NCBI GenBank assembly: GCA_947502925.1 | Contig: CANNBS010000001.1 | Location: 744,001-808,000, forward strand | Origin: an uncultured Marinicella sp. | GTDB lineage: Bacteria > Pseudomonadota > Gammaproteobacteria > Xanthomonadales > Marinicellaceae | Length of the DNA stretch: 64,000 nucleotides | Direction of reading: 5' to 3' | Shown here: positions 56,451 to 64,000 of the stretch, in pieces | Layout: each line of letters begins with the position of its first letter | Numbering within the stretch: the stretch's first letter is position 1 | Program-made: the position numbers and the translations under genes | The notes under the pieces: generated by a model | What the model was told of the DNA's origin: nothing | The model's input: the letters and a program-made list of their open reading frames with translations, nothing else | Databases searched by the model: none

Positions 56451-56822
56451 TTATTCAAAACCACCGACAAACAAGTCATCATCATAAACCCCGCTGTCAC
56501 AAATAATGTTGCCAAATTCAGAGGTTAAATATAATCTGCTTTGATTTAAATTATAGTGTATGGCAGTGAGGCCGATATGAACATTATCACCGGTTTTAAA
56601 GGTGGTGCCGCCTGGCACGTTAGGCACGGTAATGCCGTTGGATGTACATGCTGTCACATTCGGATTTTTGACCTTTTGATTATCGGTGCGATAAACAATA
56701 TTAGCCGGGCTGCTGTAGGTATGACCATCAAGTACAAAAGCCACATTGGCTGAAGCCATCGATGCCATGCCAAACATAACCAGCGCCAAAGTAGCCGGTT
56801 TGGGTAAATTTCTCATTCTCAT
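56451..56822 (-). CDS. Small secreted protein with C-terminal GFE tail
   Basis: A 123-residue exported protein. The ATG at 56822 (MRMRNLPKPA) has an AGAGAA sequence about 9 bases upstream and begins a signal peptide ending in MASA; an in-frame ATG at 56864 has no such site. The mature chain has about 100 residues, with a pair of Cys (TACTSN and IICDSG) that could form a disulfide, and finishes DDDLFVGGFE. It has no recognised domain. The protein ends converge with ligA, 4 bases apart. Confidence 0.65.
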   Translation of the reverse strand: MRMRNLPKPATLALVMFGMASMASANVAFVLDGHTYSSPANIVYRTDNQKVKNPNVTACTSNGITVPNVPGGTTFKTGDNVHIGLTAIHYNLNQSRLYLTSEFGNIICDSGVYDDDLFVGGFE

Positions 56823-56898
56823 TTCGCATTCTCTGTAAAGAGTAACCCGAAGTGTAGCAAGCAATTCGTTAAATTTAAGGAAACCGGTTCACATTTTT

Positions 56899-59058
56899 TT
56901 AAAAACCGGTGCCTATACGCAGATAAAAGCGTAAATCGCCGTCACGACTGTAGCCACTGCCCAGATACAAGACATTATTTTGAATATCAAAAGAAATACC
57001 TGCCGAGAAACCATAGAGCATATTATCGACATCAATATGTCGCTGCCAAACATTGCCCCAATGGGCTTTCACCGTTAAATCCGGTGCGCCCACCACCGGT
57101 AAGATAATCTGATCTAATTCAGTAAACCAACCCGCTTCCGCCAGAAACATATTCAAACCCAACAAAGAGTGGGTGGGATAACCGGCAAAATCATCAATAC
57201 CGCCATAGGCTTTAAAATACTCGTTGTTATCAACCAAATCAGTAAAATCAAACTTAAAGCGTAAATGCGCCGCTGAATTGTCAAAAAACGGAAATCGTTG
57301 AAAACCATCAAAGCTGACATACTGAACACGATCGAAAATGCCGATTTCTGTTTGTAAATCATAGCCCTGACGCGGGGCTATGGTTTTGCCCAATGTATCG
57401 ATACCGTAGTTCATTTTTAAACCAAAAGTGTCGTCAACGGCTGTTTGAAAACTTAAATCATTGATAACCGGTGTTACACTTTCGTCTTTAAACCATAAAC
57501 CGGCACGCAATTCACTGTTACGGGTGGGGTTATAACCAATATTAATACCGACACCGTAGCGTTTATGATCATATTCTCCCACCGCATCCAGATCCTGATA
57601 CAGACGCTTGGTGTCTTTAATCGCTTCCACATTAAAGGTGGCAAAGTATTCATTGCTAAAATCAAGTGGTTGATACAATTCAGATTCCCAGGATAAAACC
57701 GAACCAATACTTAGATCGTTGGTCCAGTGACCCCCTTTGGAATTAATGTTATATCGCTGATGACGTACCAACAGGGAAATGCGGGTATTGGAATCAAAAT
57801 CATCGGCCACTTTTAAGCCAAACCGTAAATAATCAGGTCCCCAGCGTTTTTCTTGCACCTTAAATAAAATCCCCCGACGCTGTTCTTCTTCAACAACTTT
57901 ATACGTAATGTTCTGAATATCAGGTTCAGATGCCACCACCTGGTCAACAAAATTTTGTACTTCACTGGCATGAAAATCCTTATCTAATAGTGTTGTTGCA
58001 TGTTGCTGCAAACGTTCAGAAGATGTTCTCTTATTGCCCTCAAAATGAACGAATTGAATGCGACTGGGGATTTTTCGGGGTAAGAAATTGCGGGTTTCCA
58101 AATGGGTCATGAAGTCATAATCAGACAAAGCTAAAGAGGCCAATGGTTCAGACTGTTTAAAAACGGCCAGATAACCATCTGTAATCATGTCATCAGCACG
58201 ATCAAACATATTGGGCATGATGCCCTCTAAGGCCGGTTTAATGACAATATCAGCTAATTTTTCAGATTTTTTAGTGTTCTGCACCAAAGCCACATCAATA
58301 CTTTGATAAGTCACAGAAACCACGGATGACTTATCATCTACCTGACCCAGCGGTGATGAAATATTAACGGCAATGATAATGTCTGCCCCCATTTCCCTGG
58401 CGACATTCACCGGTAAATTATTCAAAATACCACCATCCACTAAATAACGATCTTGATATTTGACCGGGCCGAACACCAGAGGCACAGCCATAGAAGCCCG
58501 CATGGCCATGGCCAAATCACCATGATCCATCACATAGGATTCACCGGCATTTAAATCCGTCGCCACAGCGCGAAAAGGGATGGGGAAGTCATCAAAATCC
58601 TGCACATTGAAGCTGCCCACCAGTCGCTGTAACTCAAGCATCACCCGATGATCACCCACCAAACCCACTCCGGAAGAGGCACCTTCTTTTGAAATGCCAA
58701 TTTCCAGCTCCGTAAAATAATCCTTTTCTTCCTGCTTTTGGCGGTAGTTTTTAAGTTTGCGTGAATAACCGGGATTTAATGCCTTATCCCAGTCCACAGA
58801 TTTAACCGCCCACTCCAAATCTTCCGGGGGCATACCGATGGCATATAAGCCACCCACAATCGCACCCATAGAAGTGCCCGCCACATAATCGATGGGAATG
58901 TTTTTTTCATGAAGGGCTTTAATGACACCCACATGGGCAACCCCCCGGGCACCGCCGCCGGATAACACCAGACCCACCTTCGGCCGCGGTTCAGCGGCAC
59001 TGACCACCAAACCGTAAAGGCAGGCAAAAAGTATACAAAATCGCTTTAATCCAGACAT
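56899..59058 (-). CDS. Patatin-like phospholipase with POTRA and beta-barrel (PlpD type)
   Basis: A 719-residue outer-membrane protein of the type-Vd secretion family. A signal peptide (ATG 59058, MSGLKRFCILF, ending VVSA) precedes the patatin domain: oxyanion-hole GGGARG, nucleophile GTSMG (Ser about 66) and the dyad acid DGG. From about residue 340 comes a POTRA-like domain (IQFVHFEGNKRTSSERL) and then a 16-strand-type beta-barrel ending in aromatic RIGTGF. An in-frame ATG at 59214 would precede the signal by 52 residues. Patatin activity releases fatty acids from phospholipids and may act on host or prey membranes. Confidence 0.9.
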   Translation of the reverse strand: MSGLKRFCILFACLYGLVVSAAEPRPKVGLVLSGGGARGVAHVGVIKALHEKNIPIDYVAGTSMGAIVGGLYAIGMPPEDLEWAVKSVDWDKALNPGYSRKLKNYRQKQEEKDYFTELEIGISKEGASSGVGLVGDHRVMLELQRLVGSFNVQDFDDFPIPFRAVATDLNAGESYVMDHGDLAMAMRASMAVPLVFGPVKYQDRYLVDGGILNNLPVNVAREMGADIIIAVNISSPLGQVDDKSSVVSVTYQSIDVALVQNTKKSEKLADIVIKPALEGIMPNMFDRADDMITDGYLAVFKQSEPLASLALSDYDFMTHLETRNFLPRKIPSRIQFVHFEGNKRTSSERLQQHATTLLDKDFHASEVQNFVDQVVASEPDIQNITYKVVEEEQRRGILFKVQEKRWGPDYLRFGLKVADDFDSNTRISLLVRHQRYNINSKGGHWTNDLSIGSVLSWESELYQPLDFSNEYFATFNVEAIKDTKRLYQDLDAVGEYDHKRYGVGINIGYNPTRNSELRAGLWFKDESVTPVINDLSFQTAVDDTFGLKMNYGIDTLGKTIAPRQGYDLQTEIGIFDRVQYVSFDGFQRFPFFDNSAAHLRFKFDFTDLVDNNEYFKAYGGIDDFAGYPTHSLLGLNMFLAEAGWFTELDQIILPVVGAPDLTVKAHWGNVWQRHIDVDNMLYGFSAGISFDIQNNVLYLGSGYSRDGDLRFYLRIGTGF

Positions 59059-59120
59059 GTAAGATATGTTTTCCTTGAATTTAAATTTTAGCAAATTTTC
59101 ATGCCGGGCTTTACAATTAT

Positions 59121-60452
59121 CTATATTTTTGTGACGAGCTGCCCATACTGGTGCCGAACCATCAGGTGCATCATCAGCCCCCTGATGATAAAAAACAAGG
59201 TAAAAACAGCCCATAAACGGTGGTTGTCATCTGCTGTGGGCATCCATAAACCCGAAATATACCAGGCAGGTAAAAAAGCTAACAAGGTCGCAACCAACAT
59301 GGCATTACGCATAATTTTAGAAGCGGTAATTCCCACACACAGGCCATCATAAATAAAGCCCAACATGGCCGCCACCGGTAACAGATAAACCCAAATCAAA
59401 TAATCTTCTGCCCCATGTCTGACCTGAGATAAATCGGTCAATAAGCTCACAATGCCTGAACCACTGAGCAAAAAGGTAAAACTCATTAATAAAGCCACCA
59501 CAGCGGACACTTTAAAGACAGATTTAACCGCCAGTGATAAGGCTGACCAATCTTTTTGTCCATACAAGCGACCGCTAATGGACTCAATGGCATGAGCATA
59601 ACCATCAAGGGCATAAGAGGTTAAGTAGAAAAAGTTCAGTAAAACCGCATTAATAGCCAGGATAAGGGGGCCTTGTTCAGCACTGAAACGAGTCATTAAA
59701 GCAAAAACCGTCATCAGGCATAAGGTTCTGATAAACACATCACTGTTTAAATTAAACAGCGCTTTTAAATGTGTTCGGTGCCACCATTGATGTCTTTGGC
59801 GCCACAATTCACCGGTTAAATAGCTTTCACGCAACAGCCAGCGAATACCGAAAACAGTGGCCAGACCCTGACTGACTAACGAGCCCCAGGCGACCCCGCG
59901 TACATCCAGATGGAACACCATCACCAACAGATAATCCAGCACCATATTGCCTACCTGGCTGATGAGGGTCAACCACAATACCAGGCGGGCGCGATCCACG
60001 GCCAGAAAATAGCCATTAATCACGAATAACAGCAAATGAAATGGCACCGACCACAATCGAATTTTCAGGTATTGTCGAGCCAGAATTTCACTTTGACCAC
60101 CGTCAGCCAATAACCACAGCAATGCCGGTAGCCAGGCAAACTGGCTCAACACCACCACAACGCCCAAAGCCAGTGCCACGCTTAAAGCACGTGCAAGATG
60201 TTCTGCTTTGAGCGTCTCATTTTGTTCACCGCTGGCCTGCGCCACCAGACCCACGGTGCTCATGCGCAGAAAACCAAAGCCCCATATCAGCATATTCATG
60301 GCGGTGACACCGATGTTCACGGCAGCCAGATAATCTGATGAATCCAGGTGGCCCAAAATGGCGGTATCCACCACCCCTAATAATGGCACGCTCACAGAAG
60401 CCGCCATCATCGGTAAAGCAATGCGATGAATTTGCTTGAAGTAAGGAATCAA
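59121..60452 (-). CDS. MATE-family efflux transporter (DinF-like)
   Basis: A 443-residue inner-membrane antiporter with about twelve hydrophobic segments. RIALPMMAASVSVPLLGVVDTAILGHL at the start and the second-half GRLYGQKD match DinF/NorM-type MATE proteins. It exports drugs or cationic compounds using Na+ or H+. Its start overlaps the stop of the degS-like gene (ATGA at 60449-60452). Confidence 0.88.
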   Translation of the reverse strand: MIPYFKQIHRIALPMMAASVSVPLLGVVDTAILGHLDSSDYLAAVNIGVTAMNMLIWGFGFLRMSTVGLVAQASGEQNETLKAEHLARALSVALALGVVVVLSQFAWLPALLWLLADGGQSEILARQYLKIRLWSVPFHLLLFVINGYFLAVDRARLVLWLTLISQVGNMVLDYLLVMVFHLDVRGVAWGSLVSQGLATVFGIRWLLRESYLTGELWRQRHQWWHRTHLKALFNLNSDVFIRTLCLMTVFALMTRFSAEQGPLILAINAVLLNFFYLTSYALDGYAHAIESISGRLYGQKDWSALSLAVKSVFKVSAVVALLMSFTFLLSGSGIVSLLTDLSQVRHGAEDYLIWVYLLPVAAMLGFIYDGLCVGITASKIMRNAMLVATLLAFLPAWYISGLWMPTADDNHRLWAVFTLFFIIRGLMMHLMVRHQYGQLVTKI

Positions 60453-61507
60453 GAACTTTTTTGTGGTAACTCAACCACCAGTTTTTTGGTAAATTCACCG
60501 CTCTGGTTATAACCTTTAACCGTCACTTCTTCATCCACAGTAAAATCCAACGCGGCCTGTCGATAATCCTGAAAGGAATTAACCTCAATGTTGTTAACTG
60601 ACGTAATCACATCGCGTGACTTGATACCGGCCTGATCGGCAGGGGTGTTCGCTATGACATTGGCCACGACGATACCCTTATCGGGCTTGGGAATGCGATA
60701 AAACATGTGATCTTTAGTGGTTAAAAACACAAACCCCAACCAGCCTCGAACCACTTGACCGTATTTAAGAACGGATTGAACCACTTGAGCAGTGGTGTTG
60801 GCAGGGATGGCAAAGTTAATGCCTTCAGCCCCAATTTGGTTATAGCTGGCGGCACTGATGCCCACCACCTCACCCAGAGAATTAATCAATGCACCACCTG
60901 AATTTCCCTGGTTAATGGCCGCATCAGTTTGGATAAGATTTTCAATGGTGTTAATGAGCCCGCGTCTGCCGGTGGCACTGATGATGCCTAAAGAGGCGCT
61001 CTGATTTAATCCATAGGGGTTACCCACAGCCATCACCACATCACCCGTATTAACCGCATCACTATCGGCAAAAGTGGCCGGCACTAAATTTTCAGCGTCA
61101 ATTTTAATGACCGCCAAGTCAGTCATTTTATCGGCACCGACAAAACTGGCTTCAAACTGTTCGTTGGTCCAGAGGGACACCACCACCCGTTTTGCATCAT
61201 CAATGACATGGCGATTGGTTACAATATGCCCGGTTTCAGACACAATCACACCCGATCCCAGGTAGTTCTTGTTAACATAGGGCGCCTGAGGTGAAACACC
61301 GATACCCGGATTCCTGATCAGTTCATTGCTTTGAATATAAATACTGACCACCGATGGCGTGATGCGGTTAATGGCTGAGGCATAAGAAGCAGGTGAATCT
61401 GTTTCTTTGGCCGTTCTTACACCAGAACCAAAAAACCACAGGTACAAAAAGCCAAGCGCTAAACCCAAAATAATTGATTTGAGAACAAATGTCAGGTGCT
61501 CTTTCAT
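60449..61507 (-). CDS. degS: Periplasmic serine protease, DegS/AlgW type
   Basis: A 352-residue membrane-anchored protease. One N-terminal helix (about 8-27) leads to a trypsin-like domain with catalytic His (TNRHVI), Asp (MTDLAVI) and Ser (GNSGGAL), then one PDZ domain (about 265-345, IVANVIANTPADQAGIKSRD). A single PDZ and an uncleaved anchor fit DegS rather than DegP. It would sense misfolded outer-membrane proteins and start RseA cleavage. The rseA, rpoE or degP genes are not in the window. Confidence 0.88.
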   Translation of the reverse strand: MKEHLTFVLKSIILGLALGFLYLWFFGSGVRTAKETDSPASYASAINRITPSVVSIYIQSNELIRNPGIGVSPQAPYVNKNYLGSGVIVSETGHIVTNRHVIDDAKRVVVSLWTNEQFEASFVGADKMTDLAVIKIDAENLVPATFADSDAVNTGDVVMAVGNPYGLNQSASLGIISATGRRGLINTIENLIQTDAAINQGNSGGALINSLGEVVGISAASYNQIGAEGINFAIPANTTAQVVQSVLKYGQVVRGWLGFVFLTTKDHMFYRIPKPDKGIVVANVIANTPADQAGIKSRDVITSVNNIEVNSFQDYRQAALDFTVDEEVTVKGYNQSGEFTKKLVVELPQKSS

Positions 61508-61561
61508 ACCCTGCCTACAAGCAAATAATCCATTCTATCGAATAAAACGTTAAAAACCAGT

Positions 61562-64000
61562 TTATTTTTCCAATAACTCGGCCATGACTTTTTTGGCGGC
61601 CTGAAAAGAAAAATACTGCTTAACATTATTAAGACCACCTGAGGATAAGCGATTCCACAAATCCTCATCCTGATATAAACGAATCACCTCACGGGCAAAT
61701 TCATCGGCATCATCAGCCATCAAAACATCTTTTCCATGTTCGGTGAACATGCCTTCGACGGACACTGTGGTGCCGACTACCGGCTGTCCATAACTCATGG
61801 ACATATTGACCTTGCCCTTAACACCGGCACCAAAACGCAAGGGCGCCACCGCAATGCGGATGTCGGTCATGATTGGCTCAATATCTGCAACAAACCCATG
61901 AAATTTAACACCCGGTTGCTGTCCCAGTTGCGCCACTTTATCAGGCGCCTTAGAACCTACAATATGCAATGTCACATGCGGCAGTTGGGCATAAATTTTC
62001 GGCCAAATATCCGCCACAAACCAACACACACCATCGACATTCGGGGTGTGCTGATAACCACCCATAAAGACGATATCCTGACGTTTAGAAAAGCCTTTTT
62101 GACAACCGTAAACCTCGTGAATATTGGACAATACTGACACCTGTAATTCTGGTGCTTCTTCGGCCAATACCGACTGTTCATAAGGACTGACCACCAGGGT
62201 TAAATCGCAGGCTTTGGCCACCGCCAGTTCTTTGTTTTTGGTTTGGTTTGCTGCTTTTAAGGCTGATTTATCGGAGGCCAGTTCCGCCATTCGTTGCTCT
62301 CGCAAATAATGTAAATCAACGGTGTCAAACCATCGTTTGGCTTGTGCCGCATAGGCCTTTAAACTGGCCAGTAAAGGTTGAGCCACATAATACCTGGATA
62401 AAATTACCACCGAAAATAACGATCCTTTTCGTTCCAGATAATCCACCGGTGAGCTATATTTTGGGGCATAAACGCACTCCACACCCATGTGCTGTAATTG
62501 TGCCGTGTAGTCACCAAAGTAAGCCATGTTTTCCGGCATAAAACTCACTGTATAGTCCAGCTCCAGCAGTATCTGAATAAGATTCAGCATACGCAATGAA
62601 CCGGAATCCTGATCCGGAGTGGGCGTGCAGGCATCCACAATTAAGATACGCGGTTTTCTTTCCTGAAAACGGGCCTGTTCTATATCTGTGCCGGGTGCCG
62701 GTTGGTTTTTTAAGGCTTGCTGCCATTTATCTGCAAACTTCTGTTGATTAATAACCTGATATTTTTTGACACCGCTGCTGACATCTGTGCCTGAAGAAAT
62801 GCCCTCAAAGTGAATCACCCGGCTTTTTGGCTGATAAAGCACCCGAAAACCGGCCTCACGTACTGCAAAAGCCAAATCCGTGTCCTCATAATAAGCCGGC
62901 ACATAGCGTTCATCAAAATAACCCAGATCCTTAAACAGAGTGGTTGGCACCATAATACTGGCACCGCTGCAATAACTCACCGCCCGCACATGATTCACTT
63001 CCGGCTGGTCCGCTGATTCAAGACGGCCATAATTCCAACCTGAGGCATCACTGAACACGATACCACCTGCTTCCTGTAAACGACCATCAGGGTATCGCAG
63101 TTGGCTACCCACCAGCCCCACATTTGTGTGTGTTTTAAACGTATCAAGCAGGGCATCCAGCCAGCCATCGATGACTTCCGTGTCATTATTTAAAAACAGT
63201 AGATAATCGCCTTTGGCTAACTTCGCGCCCTGGTTACAAGAGCGGATAAAGCCGCCGTTTTCAGCTTGTCGGTGGTAGCGAATACCGGTTATTAAAGACA
63301 TCATTTCCTGGGTTTCATCACTGGAGCAATCATCCACCACAATCACCTCAAAAGCAGTTTTGTCGCTGATTTCACTGATGGAATGCAGACAATGGTAGCT
63401 GTGCTGAAAGTGGTTGAATACCGGGATAATAACGCTCACCACCGGCTGTTGTGATGTGTTGATTGTCAAAGCCTGATAATCGGTACGTACCGCTTTGGCC
63501 TGTTCGGTCAAGGGTACTTGTTTTTTTCCCAATTTGCTTTTCGCCAGCTGCCAGGTCGCTTTAACACCACGGGTTTTAAGACTGTTTTTCAGGCGTTTGG
63601 GTAAGCCGAAGACTTGACTTAAACGGTAGCCGGCTCGGTTTTTGAGACGGCGTGATAAACGTGCAACACCTCGAAGAGGCAGCGTTAATCGCCATGAACG
63701 CGAACGCATCATTTGCGCCACCAGATCGCGGGCCTGATCACGTTCAGTAATCACCGACTGATGCTGTTGCGTTAACTGATGCATTTGTTGGCGACTGGCT
63801 GTCAGATCTTCCCGGGTCGCATTTAACTGAGAATTAAGATCAGCCACAGACACCTGTAAATCACCGACCTGATCTGATAAATCGGCGGTGCGCTGTTCAT
63901 AGACTGCCCGGTCCTTGGCAAATTGCGATTGTAAAGTTGCTTTGTCTTTTTTCTCTAAAGCCAGGTTATCGGACAGGTGTTGAATTTGTTGATCTAATTT
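61562..64000 (-). CDS. Two-domain glycosyltransferase with coiled coil, N-terminus cut by window edge
   Basis: The frame stays open to base 64000, so the amino end is missing; 812 residues remain. The visible N-terminal part is a long coiled coil (Gln/Asp/Leu-rich), then the segment MRSRSWRLTLPLRG found in many large glycosyltransferases. A family-2 domain follows (VVSVIIPVFN, VVVDDCSSDET, FLNNDTEVIDGW with the DxD-like NDT) and then a family-4-type domain (RILIVDACTP..., APLRFGAGVKGKVNMSM and the C-terminal EGMF). A GTG at 63853 is only an internal codon. It probably builds a surface polysaccharide or O-antigen; the operon continues beyond the window. Confidence 0.85.
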   Translation of the reverse strand, partial: KLDQQIQHLSDNLALEKKDKATLQSQFAKDRAVYEQRTADLSDQVGDLQVSVADLNSQLNATREDLTASRQQMHQLTQQHQSVITERDQARDLVAQMMRSRSWRLTLPLRGVARLSRRLKNRAGYRLSQVFGLPKRLKNSLKTRGVKATWQLAKSKLGKKQVPLTEQAKAVRTDYQALTINTSQQPVVSVIIPVFNHFQHSYHCLHSISEISDKTAFEVIVVDDCSSDETQEMMSLITGIRYHRQAENGGFIRSCNQGAKLAKGDYLLFLNNDTEVIDGWLDALLDTFKTHTNVGLVGSQLRYPDGRLQEAGGIVFSDASGWNYGRLESADQPEVNHVRAVSYCSGASIMVPTTLFKDLGYFDERYVPAYYEDTDLAFAVREAGFRVLYQPKSRVIHFEGISSGTDVSSGVKKYQVINQQKFADKWQQALKNQPAPGTDIEQARFQERKPRILIVDACTPTPDQDSGSLRMLNLIQILLELDYTVSFMPENMAYFGDYTAQLQHMGVECVYAPKYSSPVDYLERKGSLFSVVILSRYYVAQPLLASLKAYAAQAKRWFDTVDLHYLREQRMAELASDKSALKAANQTKNKELAVAKACDLTLVVSPYEQSVLAEEAPELQVSVLSNIHEVYGCQKGFSKRQDIVFMGGYQHTPNVDGVCWFVADIWPKIYAQLPHVTLHIVGSKAPDKVAQLGQQPGVKFHGFVADIEPIMTDIRIAVAPLRFGAGVKGKVNMSMSYGQPVVGTTVSVEGMFTEHGKDVLMADDADEFAREVIRLYQDEDLWNRLSSGGLNNVKQYFSFQAAKKVMAELLEK

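Noticed and set aside
61562..63853. Complete glycosyltransferase gene beginning at GTG 63853
   Set aside because: The frame is open for another 49 codons to the window edge and continues the coiled coil, so the true start is outside.

Overview
The window is a contiguous stretch of chromosome from a free-living, aerobic gammaproteobacterium of moderate GC content. Family-level cues point to a Marinicella-like lineage near the Lysobacterales: petABC followed by sspAB, hslVU, zipA-ligA, fbpABC, bactofilin next to a DUF6776-type gene, and secreted proteins ending in GFE. The genus is an inference; no rRNA or tRNA gene is present to test it. Both ends cut through genes: a YfhO-like membrane protein at the left edge and a two-domain glycosyltransferase at the right edge.

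Layout. 1-1.9 kb: partial YfhO-like protein (minus). 2.2-7.5 kb: tightly overlapping plus-strand envelope operon (PlsC-type acyltransferase, YheT-type hydrolase, TPR protein with a worn-out sulfotransferase-like domain, uppP, second hydrolase) ending in a strong hairpin. 7.5-9.9 kb: a large helical membrane protein and a Blc lipocalin, then a class-V aminotransferase-like gene. 11.2-15.6 kb: iron uptake operon (unknown periplasmic protein, then fbpABC) preceded by a Fur-box-like sequence. 15.8-17.4 kb: a truncated solute-binding gene behind an FNR-like box, and a secreted CAP-domain protein. 17.5-26.2 kb: petABC, sspAB, mscS-like, hrpA, all on the minus strand, with a perfect CRP-type palindrome and a 156-bp inverted repeat upstream of petA. 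26.6-29.4 kb: two overlapping GTPase genes with DUF697-like tails. 29.4-34.8 kb: hslVU behind a sigma-32-type promoter, a lipoprotein, plsB. 34.7-37.4 kb: FmdB-type zinc ribbon and a long POT peptide transporter. 37.9-42.8 kb: SDR; a saccharopine-dehydrogenase-like protein; then glyA, nusB, thiL, pgpA. 42.9-51.4 kb: hemJ; DUF6776-bactofilin-erpA-nudC-mutM; a MASE1-PAS-GGDEF-EAL protein; rep. 51.5-61.5 kb: secreted beta-helix protein, zipA-ligA, small secreted protein, PlpD-type patatin, MATE transporter, DegS-type protease. 61.6-64 kb: glycosyltransferase.

Most of the window is ordinary housekeeping: phospholipid synthesis (plsB, plsC, pgpA), cell wall carrier recycling (uppP), respiration (bc1 complex), proteostasis (HslVU, SspAB, DegS), one-carbon and thiamine metabolism, DNA repair and replication. 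The least explained items are: (i) a short carboxy-terminal tail with consensus (I/L)F-x-x-GFE on three unrelated secreted proteins, a candidate sorting tag; (ii) the 156-bp palindrome upstream of petABC; (iii) the internally repeated helical membrane protein at 7.6-9.2 kb; (iv) the unknown protein heading the iron operon; and (v) the tandem GTPase pair. No CRISPR array, prophage, insertion sequence or defence island was seen.
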